DNA from: JAEUIT01 sp044220875
Lineage (GTDB): Bacteria; Planctomycetota; Phycisphaerae; Phycisphaerales; SM1A02
Assembly: GCA_044220875.1 (NCBI GenBank)
Contig: JBGAQH010000004.1
Span: forward strand, 1 to 64,000
Length of the DNA: 64,000 nt
Reading direction: 5' to 3'
A model generated the notes under the pieces. The model was not told where the DNA came from, made no database searches, and worked only from the letters and a program-made list of their open reading frames with translations. Positions within the stretch are counted from its first letter, which is position 1. Each line of letters begins with the position of its first letter. This document shows positions 9,390-16,687 of this stretch, piece after piece. The position numbers and the translations under genes were made by a program.

Positions 9390-9586
9390 GGCTCACCTCC
9401 ATCGATGCGACTCGCGACCGGTGGGCGCGAAGAGACCGCGCCGACGCGAACCCACTGTCCGCGCCGTTCCCACATGTGCCGTGTCGTCGCCGCCCGCGTT
9501 CCCTCGCGAGCGGGCGTGACACTACCGCGCGTTCACGGCACACCCTGAATTCTGGCCGTTTTTTCCCTGCAATTCCCATTGTGGAT

Positions 9587-9609
9587 AACGGCGGCCGAGG
9601 GCCGCCGTT
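9587..9609 (-). terminator. Hairpin terminator candidate after the SHOCT lipoprotein gene
   Basis: A perfect 10-bp stem (AACGGCGGCC/GGCCGCCGTT) with a 3-base loop lies 48 bases past the stop of the small lipoprotein gene. No clear T-run follows on the minus strand, so termination is likely but not certain. Confidence 0.5.
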
Positions 9610-9657
9610 CCGTTGCATCGATGCAGGCTCAATCCGTCGCGAGCCGGATCCGGCCTC

Positions 9658-9894
9658 TCAGTGCGAATCGCTGCAGCGACCCTTGATGATCTGCTGGCGC
9701 ATCGACTCATACTCGTCGTGCGAGATCGCTCCCGCGTCCGCTGCCCGCTTCAGATCCACGAGCTCCTGTCCGGCCGTCGCATGCGGTGCTGCATTCGACG
9801 TCCCGCCCACGGCGATGCACCCGCCGAGCGGCATCGCCGCCATCACCATGCCGGCGAGTCGCGCCCGCCCCGAGAGTGTTCTCGATCGTGCCAT
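9658..9894 (-). CDS. Small lipoprotein with a SHOCT domain
   Basis: A 78-residue protein. A basic N terminus and hydrophobic stretch lead to a lipobox (P-L-G-G-C, Cys near residue 26). The C-terminal half matches the short SHOCT helical hairpin (L-V-D-L-K-R-A-A-D-A-G-A-I-S-H-D-E-Y-E), a domain thought to aid oligomerisation and usually at protein ends. The start is supported by AAGGAGAAC about 7 bases upstream. A hairpin follows the gene. Confidence 0.82.
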   Translation of the reverse strand: MARSRTLSGRARLAGMVMAAMPLGGCIAVGGTSNAAPHATAGQELVDLKRAADAGAISHDEYESMRQQIIKGRCSDSH

Positions 9895-10037
9895 GCGTTG
9901 TTCTCCTTGAATGTCCGCGTCGGGCGATCCGGCTCACGCAACGAGCCCGGCCGACGAGGCGGACCGCCGACCCGATCGGGCCGCGAGCCATTCCTGCCTG
10001 GCACAATATCCCCGGCACGTTCTCGGGGGTGCGACGA

Positions 10038-10075
10038 AAAAAACGACGGCCACGCGCGAAGCGTGACCGTCGTCG
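10038..10075 (-). terminator. Strong Rho-independent terminator after the carbonic anhydrase gene
   Basis: On the minus strand a hairpin (ACGACGG-T-CACGC, loop, GCGTG-G-CCGTCGT) is followed directly by seven T residues. It is 75 bases past the stop codon at 10150. Confidence 0.9.
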
Positions 10076-10149
10076 GATGATGATCGTGTGGCGGCATCGC
10101 GGGGACGCGGGCGTTTCCCGCTCCCGGCGGTCCGTCAGCGCGTCAGGAT

Positions 10150-11217
10150 TCAGTGCTCCTGGTGCTTCGCGTTGCCCTCGCTGGCGGTCTGCGTCGAGGT
10201 TTCGGCCATTGCGGACAGCTCGGGAACGAGGTCGACTTCACCCGTCTCCAGGTCATAAACCGCACCGATGACCTTCGTGCCCTTTGATGCGATGTACTCG
10301 CTGATCGTCGGCCCGCAGGTGCGAAGGCTCGCCACGGTGCGCTGGACGTTGCGAATCACCGCGGCGCGGAGGACATCGCCTGGGACGTCCTTGGTCTCCG
10401 CGACGGCCGGCATGATCTGGGCGACGACGGCCGGAAGATGGCCGCTGAGCGAGGTGGCGTCCTTCCCTGCCTTCGCCGTGTCGACGGCGGTGCTCACGGC
10501 GCCGCACTTGGTGTGTCCCATGACGACGATGAGCCGGCTGCCGAGGTGCTCGAGCGCGTACTCCATCGAGCCGACGATGGCGTCATCGGTGGTGTTGCCG
10601 GCGACGCGCACCACGAAGAGGTCGCCGAGCTCCTGGTCAAAGACGAGTTCGGGGGGCACGCGCGAGTCGGCGCAGGCGAGGACGATGGCGAAGGGATGCT
10701 GTCCCTTGGCGAGCTCGCCGCGGCGCTTCACGTCGCGAACCGTCATGTGGTCAATGTCGTGGGCGAAGCGGGCGTTGCCCTCGACCAAGCGGCGCAGCGC
10801 CTCATCGGCGCTCACGCCGGGCACGTCGGCGTGAGCCGGTGCGTGGGCCTTTGGGGCCTCCTGAGGCGGGGTACTCTCATGGGCTGCCGGCGTCGCGGCG
10901 GGGGCATGACTCTCCGCCGGCGCCTTCTCAGGATTCGCTGCATGGCCCGCTCCCGTCGGTTCGTCCTTCTTCGATGGCGAGGTCTCTGGCTTGCCGGTCT
11001 CTGGCTTGCCGGTGGCGGGCTTCGCGGGAGTCGGCGGAGTCGCTGTCGGCGCCCCGGTGGCGGGTTTGGCTGGCTTGGCGGGCGGCGCGTGCTGATCACC
11101 GCTCGGCGCGGCGAGCGAGATCGCGGCGACATTGCCAATGGCGAGCCCAATGGCGAGCATGGAGGCGAGCGTCAGACGACGCCCAACAACGGAAAGGTGC
11201 CGGTTTCGAGTAGCCAT
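10150..11217 (-). CDS. Exported beta-class carbonic anhydrase with a long Pro/Ala/Lys linker
   Basis: Interconverts CO2 and bicarbonate with a zinc ion. The 355-residue product has a signal-like hydrophobic segment (about residues 14-39, ending S-L-A-A), then roughly 90 residues rich in Pro, Ala, Lys and Glu with short repeats (P-A-K-P-A-T-G, G-K-P-E-T), then a complete beta-CA domain. Zinc ligands and the catalytic dyad are visible: C-A-D-S-R (Cys182, Asp184, Arg186) and G-H-T-K-C-G (His235, Cys238). Most beta-CAs are cytoplasmic and about 200-220 residues, so the leader plus linker suggests a periplasmic or surface-tethered enzyme. The ATG at 11217 is chosen; 11229 is an equally plausible in-frame start. 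A strong terminator follows. Confidence 0.9.
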   Translation of the reverse strand: MATRNRHLSVVGRRLTLASMLAIGLAIGNVAAISLAAPSGDQHAPPAKPAKPATGAPTATPPTPAKPATGKPETGKPETSPSKKDEPTGAGHAANPEKAPAESHAPAATPAAHESTPPQEAPKAHAPAHADVPGVSADEALRRLVEGNARFAHDIDHMTVRDVKRRGELAKGQHPFAIVLACADSRVPPELVFDQELGDLFVVRVAGNTTDDAIVGSMEYALEHLGSRLIVVMGHTKCGAVSTAVDTAKAGKDATSLSGHLPAVVAQIMPAVAETKDVPGDVLRAAVIRNVQRTVASLRTCGPTISEYIASKGTKVIGAVYDLETGEVDLVPELSAMAETSTQTASEGNAKHQEH

Positions 11218-11334
11218 AGCCGGGAACATCGGCCCCGGCCCGTCGAAACTTGAGGGTCTGTAGCGACTGTGCGGGCTTTTCCGCGATGGCCGCCCCGGCG
11301 CCGCGGGCCGAACGCGCCGGCCGCACAATGAAAG

Positions 11335-11407
11335 AGCCACCCACGGGACTCGAACCCGTGACCTGAGCTTTACGAAAGCTCCGCTCTACCGGCTGAGCTA
11401 GGGTGGC
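11335..11407 (-). tRNA. tRNA-Thr (anticodon CGT)
   Basis: A complete cloverleaf on the minus strand: acceptor GCCACCC/GGGTGGC, D-arm GCTCAGCCGGTAGAGC, anticodon stem GAGCT/AGCTC with loop TTCGTAA (anticodon CGT, reading ACG), T-arm ACGGG-TTCGAGT-CCCGT. The 3' CCA is not encoded, and the discriminator base is T. It stands between the carbonic anhydrase gene and a large secreted protein gene. Confidence 0.97.
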
Positions 11408-11591
11408 CTCAGGAAATCCCAGTCTGTTCACCGCCGCATCGCGAGGTGTCCCGACGAGGGTCGGGGAGTCTACACCAAAACGGACGGCTCGCGAGATCCA
11501 AGCGGCGAACTGAGCCGGACGGAGGTGTGGCCCCTGCCGCGCCGCCCCTTTCGCTCCGCCCAACCTCGGTCACTCTCGGACCCACAACCCT

Positions 11592-13847
11592 TCAGCTCGA
11601 CTTGCCGGACTCGGCGATCGGCTGGCGGGCGGCAGGCTGCGTGATGAGCTTCACCGTCTCCGCGGAGGAGAGGTTCAGCGCACCGTAGAGCCGGCCGGCG
11701 GCCTCGGCGAGCGCCCCGGAGGACGAGCCGACAAGCGATCGGAGCGAGTCGACCTGACGCCCTTCGGCCTGGTTGCCAAAGCTCCGAGCGCTGGTCGCGG
11801 CGCGGCCAAGCAGTTCGATCTTCTCCGCCTCGTCGGTTGCGGTGAGCGCAGCGTCGATGAGCTTTCGCTGAGGCTCGACGCCGGGGAGCAGCGCCAGGAC
11901 GTCAGCGACCATGAGACGCACGCCGCCGGTCCGCTTGGCCAAGGCGTCGAGAAGCGGCTTCTCCGCATCCTTCAGCGTGAAGACGCCGCTGCGGGAGATT
12001 GCGATCTTCTTCAGCGTCTCAAGGCTCCGAACCGTGTAATCGAGCGCCTCGTCCTCGGCGATGCGACCGCCGGACTGCCGCTCGAAGACCATTTCCACGG
12101 CCTTCTTGAAGCTGTCTTCGCTGCCGTTCGAGGGCCAGATCACGACGCCCGCGTCACGGTCGAACGCCGCGCCCGCGGCGACGGTGTCGGCCTCGGAGAC
12201 GATGGCGAGAATCGGGGCGGCTGCGGTCTGACCCGCGATGCGGGCGGCGGCGACGCCTTCCTTGACGGCATCAAGCGAACCGGCGACGACGAGGAGGTCG
12301 AGGCCGATCGAGCCATTGATCTCCGGCTCGAACTCGGCGAAGGTCTTGCCGCCCGTGAGCGTGGTAAATCCAAGGCCAGTGAGCTTGCCGGCAAACTGTC
12401 GCCGGTCTTCTTCGGTCACGGAGACCACGCCACCCACCACGGTGCCCGCGTCACGGACGGCCGAGGCGAGAATCGAGACGACGGAGAAGTCGCCGGCGAA
12501 GGTCTGCTCGGGCAGCGCGTTGCCGATGGCGAGTGCCGCGTCGTACTGCACGCGCTTCTCCGGATACCGGAGGCACTCGAGCAGCGGCTGACGGCCGCCC
12601 GCGCCGATCAGCGACTTCGCGCCGGCGGTCTGGGCCATCGCGGCGATCCCGTCACGGACCAATGCGGTGTCGCGGCGATCGATCGCAAGGCCGAGCACGG
12701 CGGTGTCGATCGAAGGACCTGCAGCCATCGCATAGAAGCTCGGGCTATAGGCCGAACCTCCGAAGATCGGGTCGGTCGCGCCCTTCGGCAGACGATTCTC
12801 GCGGCGGAGATCCGCGGCGACGTGAATCGCCAGGGCGTTCGGATTGGAGGCGTTCAGCGTCAGGGCCCGCTTCGCGGTGAGCATCGACATCACTTCGCTG
12901 TAGATCGCGGTCGGGACCGGGGTCGCGGTCAGGCCGGCGAAGGTGTCGTAGTTCCAGACGTTGTTCGTCGGCTCGCTCGCGTAGTTCACGAGCGACTCGT
13001 CGCCCTCGAAGAAGCGGCGGGCAAGTTCGGTGAACTGGGCGCCGGCGTCGTTGGCGGTTGCGCCGATTCGCTTGGCGGCTCGCTCGGCGGCGTTCTTCAC
13101 GTCGGTCGGCGTATTCGAGGCCGACGCGGTTTCGAGCAGGTACGGCAGCGCGGCGGGATAGCCGATCTCGCCGAGCATGTCGCAGACCTTCCGCTGGTTC
13201 ACCGGGTCGAGCTTGGGCAGCGCAGCGCAGAGCGGCATGACCGCGTAGCGACGCATCGACTCGATGACGCCCGTGGCGGCGAGCTCGAGACCCGCGTCCT
13301 TCGCGCTGGTGATGACCTTGAGGAGCTGCGGCATCGCGTACTCGCCGGCCGCCGCGAGCCGCTCCTTGGCGAACATCTGCTGACGGAGCGTTCCGGTGAG
13401 CTTCGAAATCGCGTCCTCGATGCGGGCCGGCTGCCGGGCGAGTTCGAGGCGACCGTCGCGGAGCATCTGCTCGAAGCGGATGGCGAGCTGGTCGACGCCG
13501 TTCATGCCGCGGCCACGGACCATCACCTCGTCGAATCGCTCGGCGAGATCGTTCTCGTCGACGATCGTTGCGAGCTCGGCCCCGTTGAGGCCGGCATCCA
13601 ACAGGGCCTGGGCCTGCGACGCGGCCGCGTCGGGCTTGGCGATGTTGATGTAGTGGAGCAGTTGCTGCACTCCCGTCAGCTTGCTGGCGAGGTTCGCGTC
13701 ACCGGCGGACTTGCCGTCAGCGTGCGCGCCATCCTGACGGGGCGCGCTGTTCACGGCAGTCGCTGCGGTCGTCACCGTCGTCGCGGTCAGCGTCGCGAAG
13801 AGCGTCGCTGCGGTGAGAACGGCACGAACGCGCAGATAGGGTCGCAT
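11592..13847 (-). CDS. Large secreted helical (HEAT/ARM-like) repeat protein of unknown function
   Basis: A 751-residue product with a signal peptide (basic start, hydrophobic residues 9-31, A-T-A-V-N-S). The mature protein is Ala/Leu-rich and mostly helical. A HEAT-like stretch at about residues 150-250 contains P-Q-L-L-K-V, M-P-L-C-A-A-L-P-K and L-P-Y-L-L-E-T-A. A central Tyr/Asn-rich loop follows, then a Rossmann-like alpha/beta region around residues 470-590 (L-D-L-L-V-V-A, A-P-I-L-A-I-V-S-E-A-D) with a receiver-domain flavour, and then more helices. I cannot assign an activity. The start at 13847 is chosen because the signal peptide begins there. A tRNA gene lies 184 bases past its stop codon. 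Confidence 0.75.
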   Translation of the reverse strand: MRPYLRVRAVLTAATLFATLTATTVTTAATAVNSAPRQDGAHADGKSAGDANLASKLTGVQQLLHYINIAKPDAAASQAQALLDAGLNGAELATIVDENDLAERFDEVMVRGRGMNGVDQLAIRFEQMLRDGRLELARQPARIEDAISKLTGTLRQQMFAKERLAAAGEYAMPQLLKVITSAKDAGLELAATGVIESMRRYAVMPLCAALPKLDPVNQRKVCDMLGEIGYPAALPYLLETASASNTPTDVKNAAERAAKRIGATANDAGAQFTELARRFFEGDESLVNYASEPTNNVWNYDTFAGLTATPVPTAIYSEVMSMLTAKRALTLNASNPNALAIHVAADLRRENRLPKGATDPIFGGSAYSPSFYAMAAGPSIDTAVLGLAIDRRDTALVRDGIAAMAQTAGAKSLIGAGGRQPLLECLRYPEKRVQYDAALAIGNALPEQTFAGDFSVVSILASAVRDAGTVVGGVVSVTEEDRRQFAGKLTGLGFTTLTGGKTFAEFEPEINGSIGLDLLVVAGSLDAVKEGVAAARIAGQTAAAPILAIVSEADTVAAGAAFDRDAGVVIWPSNGSEDSFKKAVEMVFERQSGGRIAEDEALDYTVRSLETLKKIAISRSGVFTLKDAEKPLLDALAKRTGGVRLMVADVLALLPGVEPQRKLIDAALTATDEAEKIELLGRAATSARSFGNQAEGRQVDSLRSLVGSSSGALAEAAGRLYGALNLSSAETVKLITQPAARQPIAESGKSS

Positions 13848-14275
13848 CGGTATGGGCTCCGCAAAGTGATCAGCAAGAGGAGAAAACGGACAACGGAAGG
13901 GCCGCCGCGCGGTCGGCTCCCACCCCGGCGGGTGCAAAGCCGCCGGCGAACGATCGCGGGCGGAACGCTGCAAGGAACTGTCGGGCAGGCCCTTGAAGGG
14001 CGCGAACGAGGTCACCTGCGGGCGTTCCCACACGGCGTTTCATCGCTCGCGCGGGAAGTCCGGAATGTACGTGAGGCTGACCAAAGGTGTCAACGCACGA
14101 GTCGTGAGAACCGCATGGGGGCAGTACCCGCCTCTCCCCTGTCGGCCGTGGACATCGTCTCATGCGTGCCGACCTTCTGACGGCACGTCGCCGCGCCCTG
14201 AGCACCATGTTCTCAGCGGGCATCGTCCATCGCCCTGCGGACCGCCACAGGCACCGTATACTCCGCCGCGCCGAG
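13848..14275 (+). other. Intergenic stretch before the cobalamin riboswitch
   Basis: 428 bases between the divergent secreted-protein gene and the riboswitch. No convincing gene was found; the reading frames crossing it are Arg-rich shadows. TATACT at about 14257-14262 is a plausible -10 element just upstream of the riboswitch, but I see no clear -35. Confidence 0.5.
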
Positions 14276-14550
14276 GCGCTCGGCGACCGGATGTCGCTGA
14301 TGTCGCGATCCGCCACCACGGACCGCGGCAAGGGAAGGCGGTGAAAAGCCGCCGCGGACGCGCCGCCGTAACGGGTGCGAGCTTGCTCGCACGTCGAGTC
14401 ACCATGCCATCAGTCGTGCCGAAGCCCGAGCGGCTCCGACGCGCACGATGGAGCCACTGGCCAATCGCAGCAGCTGCCGCGAGACGCTGGGAAGGCAGAC
14501 TCGGCACACCCGAAGCCGGAAGACCTTCCTCGGCTCCGCACAGCGTTCGA
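14276..14550 (+). promoter_or_regulatory. Cobalamin (B12) riboswitch
   Basis: The conserved core is present in order. AAGGGAAGGCGGTGAAAAG and the following paired CCGCCG, GCGG and GTAACGGG elements are at 14330-14376 (compare the usual GGGAA-x-GGTG-AAA-CC core and ACTGTAAC). GCCACTGG is at 14453 and CTGGGAAGGC at 14487-14496. A B12-box-like AAGCCGGAAGACCTTCC is at 14513-14529 (consensus RAGYCMGGAGACCTGCC). Outer boundaries are approximate. Such RNAs bind adenosyl- or related cobalamins and usually switch off downstream genes. The next gene begins about 80 bases after the B12 box, with an AAAGG ribosome site the switch could mask. The downstream operon contains no standard B12 gene. Confidence 0.88.
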
Positions 14551-14610
14551 CCCCATCGGGGCGACCGCCGCCGCCGTCGGCGCGAATCCGACGACGAGAA
14601 AGGTCTTGAC

Positions 14611-15549
14611 GTGCCATCTCCCCTGCGCCCAGAGCGCGCGATCCCGTCGATCGAGCGCACCATGGTCCTGTACGCATCCCTTGCCGTGGGGTGTTTGCCG
14701 ACGATCGCCGCTGCGGATTCTCCCTTCGCGACGTCAGTCATCAGCTATGCGTCGGGCATCGGCGCGGCCGCCGGCTACACCAATCCGCTCGTCTCGCTCG
14801 GCTCGCCCGAGCGATTCACCGGCGACGGCTTCCTTCCCGAGGCGGTCACTCCCTTCCAGCCGGCCTTCCTCAACAGTGAGGTCGTTTCGATCGGCATGGG
14901 CGGCTCGCTGGTGGTGATGTTCGATCACGTCGTCGCGGACGATCCGGCGAATCCCTTTGGCATTGACCTCCTCGTCTTCGGCAACGCCTTCTGCAGTGAT
15001 GCCGGCGCCCCCGCGGGCGTGGTCGGCACCGTCTACGGTGAGGGCGGAACGATCTCGGTGAGCCTCGACGGCATCGTCTGGACCGCGGTTCCCGGCGTGG
15101 CCGCCGATGGCCCCTGCCCGACCTTGGGCTACGCCGACGTGACGCCCTATGCAACATCGCCAGGCACGGTCCTCACCGACTTCACCAAGCCGGTGAATCC
15201 AGCGCTGGCGCTGGGCATGGTCGGGATGGACTGGTCGACGCTCGTCGGCGCCTACGACGGATCCGGCGGCGGCGCGGGGATTGACCTCGCGGCACTCGGC
15301 CTCGCGGGGATTCGGTACGTGCGCATCGACGGCCCCGGAACCTTCGGCGTCTCGCCCGAGATCGACGCCTTCGCCGATGTCGCACCGGTCGCTCCGCCCG
15401 CCGATCTCGACGGCGACGGCGCCGTGAATGCTGCGGATCTGGCGGTGCTCCTCGGCGCGTGGGGAACGCCGGGCGGCGCGGCCGATCTCAACGGCGACGG
15501 CAGCGTCGACGCCGGCGATCTTGCGATCCTCCTGGGGAGCTGGTCGTGA
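14611..15549 (+). CDS. B12-riboswitch-controlled secreted protein with two dockerin-like repeats
   Basis: A 312-residue product. The GTG at 14611 is preferred because AAAGG lies 7 bases upstream and it supplies a basic N-region before the hydrophobic segment M-V-L-Y-A-S-L-A-V-G-C; the ATG at 14662 has neither. The mature protein is beta-rich, resembling bacterial 'cell surface protein' families (S-L-G-S-P-E-R, V-S-I-G-M-G-G-S-L-V-V-M-F, D-L-L-V-F-G-N-A-F, then a V-S-L-D-G-x-x-W strand). The end carries two EF-hand-like dockerin repeats (D-L-D-G-D-G-A-V-N-A-A-D-L and D-L-N-G-D-G-S-V-D-A-G-D-L). The riboswitch suggests a role in capturing or exposing cobamides, by analogy with surface cobamide-binding proteins of Bacteroidetes. 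That is inference only. The stop codon overlaps the next gene's GTG by 4 bases. Confidence 0.85.
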   Translation: MPSPLRPERAIPSIERTMVLYASLAVGCLPTIAAADSPFATSVISYASGIGAAAGYTNPLVSLGSPERFTGDGFLPEAVTPFQPAFLNSEVVSIGMGGSLVVMFDHVVADDPANPFGIDLLVFGNAFCSDAGAPAGVVGTVYGEGGTISVSLDGIVWTAVPGVAADGPCPTLGYADVTPYATSPGTVLTDFTKPVNPALALGMVGMDWSTLVGAYDGSGGGAGIDLAALGLAGIRYVRIDGPGTFGVSPEIDAFADVAPVAPPADLDGDGAVNAADLAVLLGAWGTPGGAADLNGDGSVDAGDLAILLGSWS

Positions 15550-16352
15550 GGCGCCGGCGCGGACTCACGCTCATCGAGGTCACGGTCGCGATGGGCATCG
15601 TCGTGATGCTCCTCTCCCTCGCTGTCCCCGGTCTCGCGTCGGTGCGGGCATCGGGCCAGGCGACGCGCTGCTCGTCGAACCTGCGTCAGCTCGGAGCGGC
15701 GGCGCTTCTCTACTCGTCCCACTACGGCGACGCGATGCCCGCGGCGATCCTCTACAGGATGACCGAGGGCGGCATGAGCACCGTCGCCTGGGACGTCGAA
15801 CAGCGGCCCGACGGAACGCTGCGCCCGGGCGTCCTCTGGAGCTACACCGACGCACCGCCCTCAGCGCCGGGCGAGATCATGCAGTGCCCGGGATACGACG
15901 GCGGCGACCAGGCGTCGATCGGTGCGCCGCTCTTCTCCGGCTACAACTACAACACGAGCTACATCGGAGCCGAGGGGCGATTCCCCGAGCTCGGCGCCGA
16001 CGGCCGCTGGCGGGATGGGTGGAACAACGCAAGGCTCGGACTCCCTCCGCCGATGCACCATCGCCCCGACCAGTGCGCGCTCTTCGGCGACGCGGGCTGG
16101 AGGGGCGGCGCGAACAAGTTCATGCGCGCGCCTTCCGCAAACGTGGAGCAGGATCTCGGGATTGTCTACGCGGGCGGCCAGTCATTTCGCCATCGCGGCT
16201 GCGCGCATGTTGCGTTTCTCGACGGACATGTGCGACCATGCGACCGCTGCTGCGAAGGAGCGCTGGCCACGCCCGAACTCCTCAAGACAGTCATGGGTTC
16301 GCCCGACAACGGATTCCTGTCGGACGACGACTCCATGTACGACCCGCGCTAG
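15546..16352 (+). CDS. Pseudopilin-like protein with H-X9-DG domain
   Basis: A 268-residue product. The N terminus R-R-R-R-G-L-T-L-I-E-V is a type IV prepilin/type II secretion processing site (cut after Gly, Glu at mature position 5), followed by a hydrophobic helix. The C-terminal region has the exact spacing H-x9-D-G (R-H-R-G-C-A-H-V-A-F-L-D-G), the signature of the planctomycete prepilin-type processing-associated family. Such proteins are numerous in planctomycetes and their function is unknown; envelope assembly or secretion is the usual guess. The GTG start overlaps the previous stop (GTGA), so it is translationally coupled to the secreted dockerin protein and hence under B12 riboswitch control. 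A hairpin of 8 bp (16343-16363) overlaps its stop codon. Confidence 0.85.
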   Translation: MRRRRGLTLIEVTVAMGIVVMLLSLAVPGLASVRASGQATRCSSNLRQLGAAALLYSSHYGDAMPAAILYRMTEGGMSTVAWDVEQRPDGTLRPGVLWSYTDAPPSAPGEIMQCPGYDGGDQASIGAPLFSGYNYNTSYIGAEGRFPELGADGRWRDGWNNARLGLPPPMHHRPDQCALFGDAGWRGGANKFMRAPSANVEQDLGIVYAGGQSFRHRGCAHVAFLDGHVRPCDRCCEGALATPELLKTVMGSPDNGFLSDDDSMYDPR

Positions 16353-16404
16353 CGCAGCGCGGGCACGACCGTCCCGCCCCGCTCCCGCCGCACGAGGCTT
16401 CGCG

Positions 16405-16677
16405 ATGCTTCATATCGACCGCTGCGTCTGCATGGACTGCTCCTTCGTCGAGCTGCGCGCCCTGGCGGAACGGAAATCGCTGGATTTCAAGGGCCTTTCG
16501 CGCGAGACCGGCTGCGGCATGGCGTGCGGCCTCTGCGTCCCGTACATCAAGGTGATGCTCCGCACCGGGACGACGGTGTTCGAGGAGATGCTGACCGAGG
16601 CCGACGTCGAGCGCGAGGTGCGCGACTCGAAGTCGCGGCGCCATGCGCCGAACAGGAGCGCCGAGGGCGCCTGCTGA
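16405..16677 (+). CDS. BFD-like [2Fe-2S]-binding protein
   Basis: A 90-residue protein with two clusters of cysteines, C-V-C-M-D-C at residues 7-12 and C-G-M-A-C-G-L-C near residues 36-43, and a helical segment between them, as in bacterioferritin-associated-ferredoxin-like [2Fe-2S] domains. There are more cysteines than the four a BFD fold needs (seven in total). It lies 52 bases after the pseudopilin gene on the same strand, with a small hairpin between, so it may or may not share the B12-regulated transcript. It ends convergently with mutL, 10 bases away. The redox partner is unknown. Confidence 0.8.
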   Translation: MLHIDRCVCMDCSFVELRALAERKSLDFKGLSRETGCGMACGLCVPYIKVMLRTGTTVFEEMLTEADVEREVRDSKSRRHAPNRSAEGAC

Positions 16678-16687
16678 GAAACGCCGC

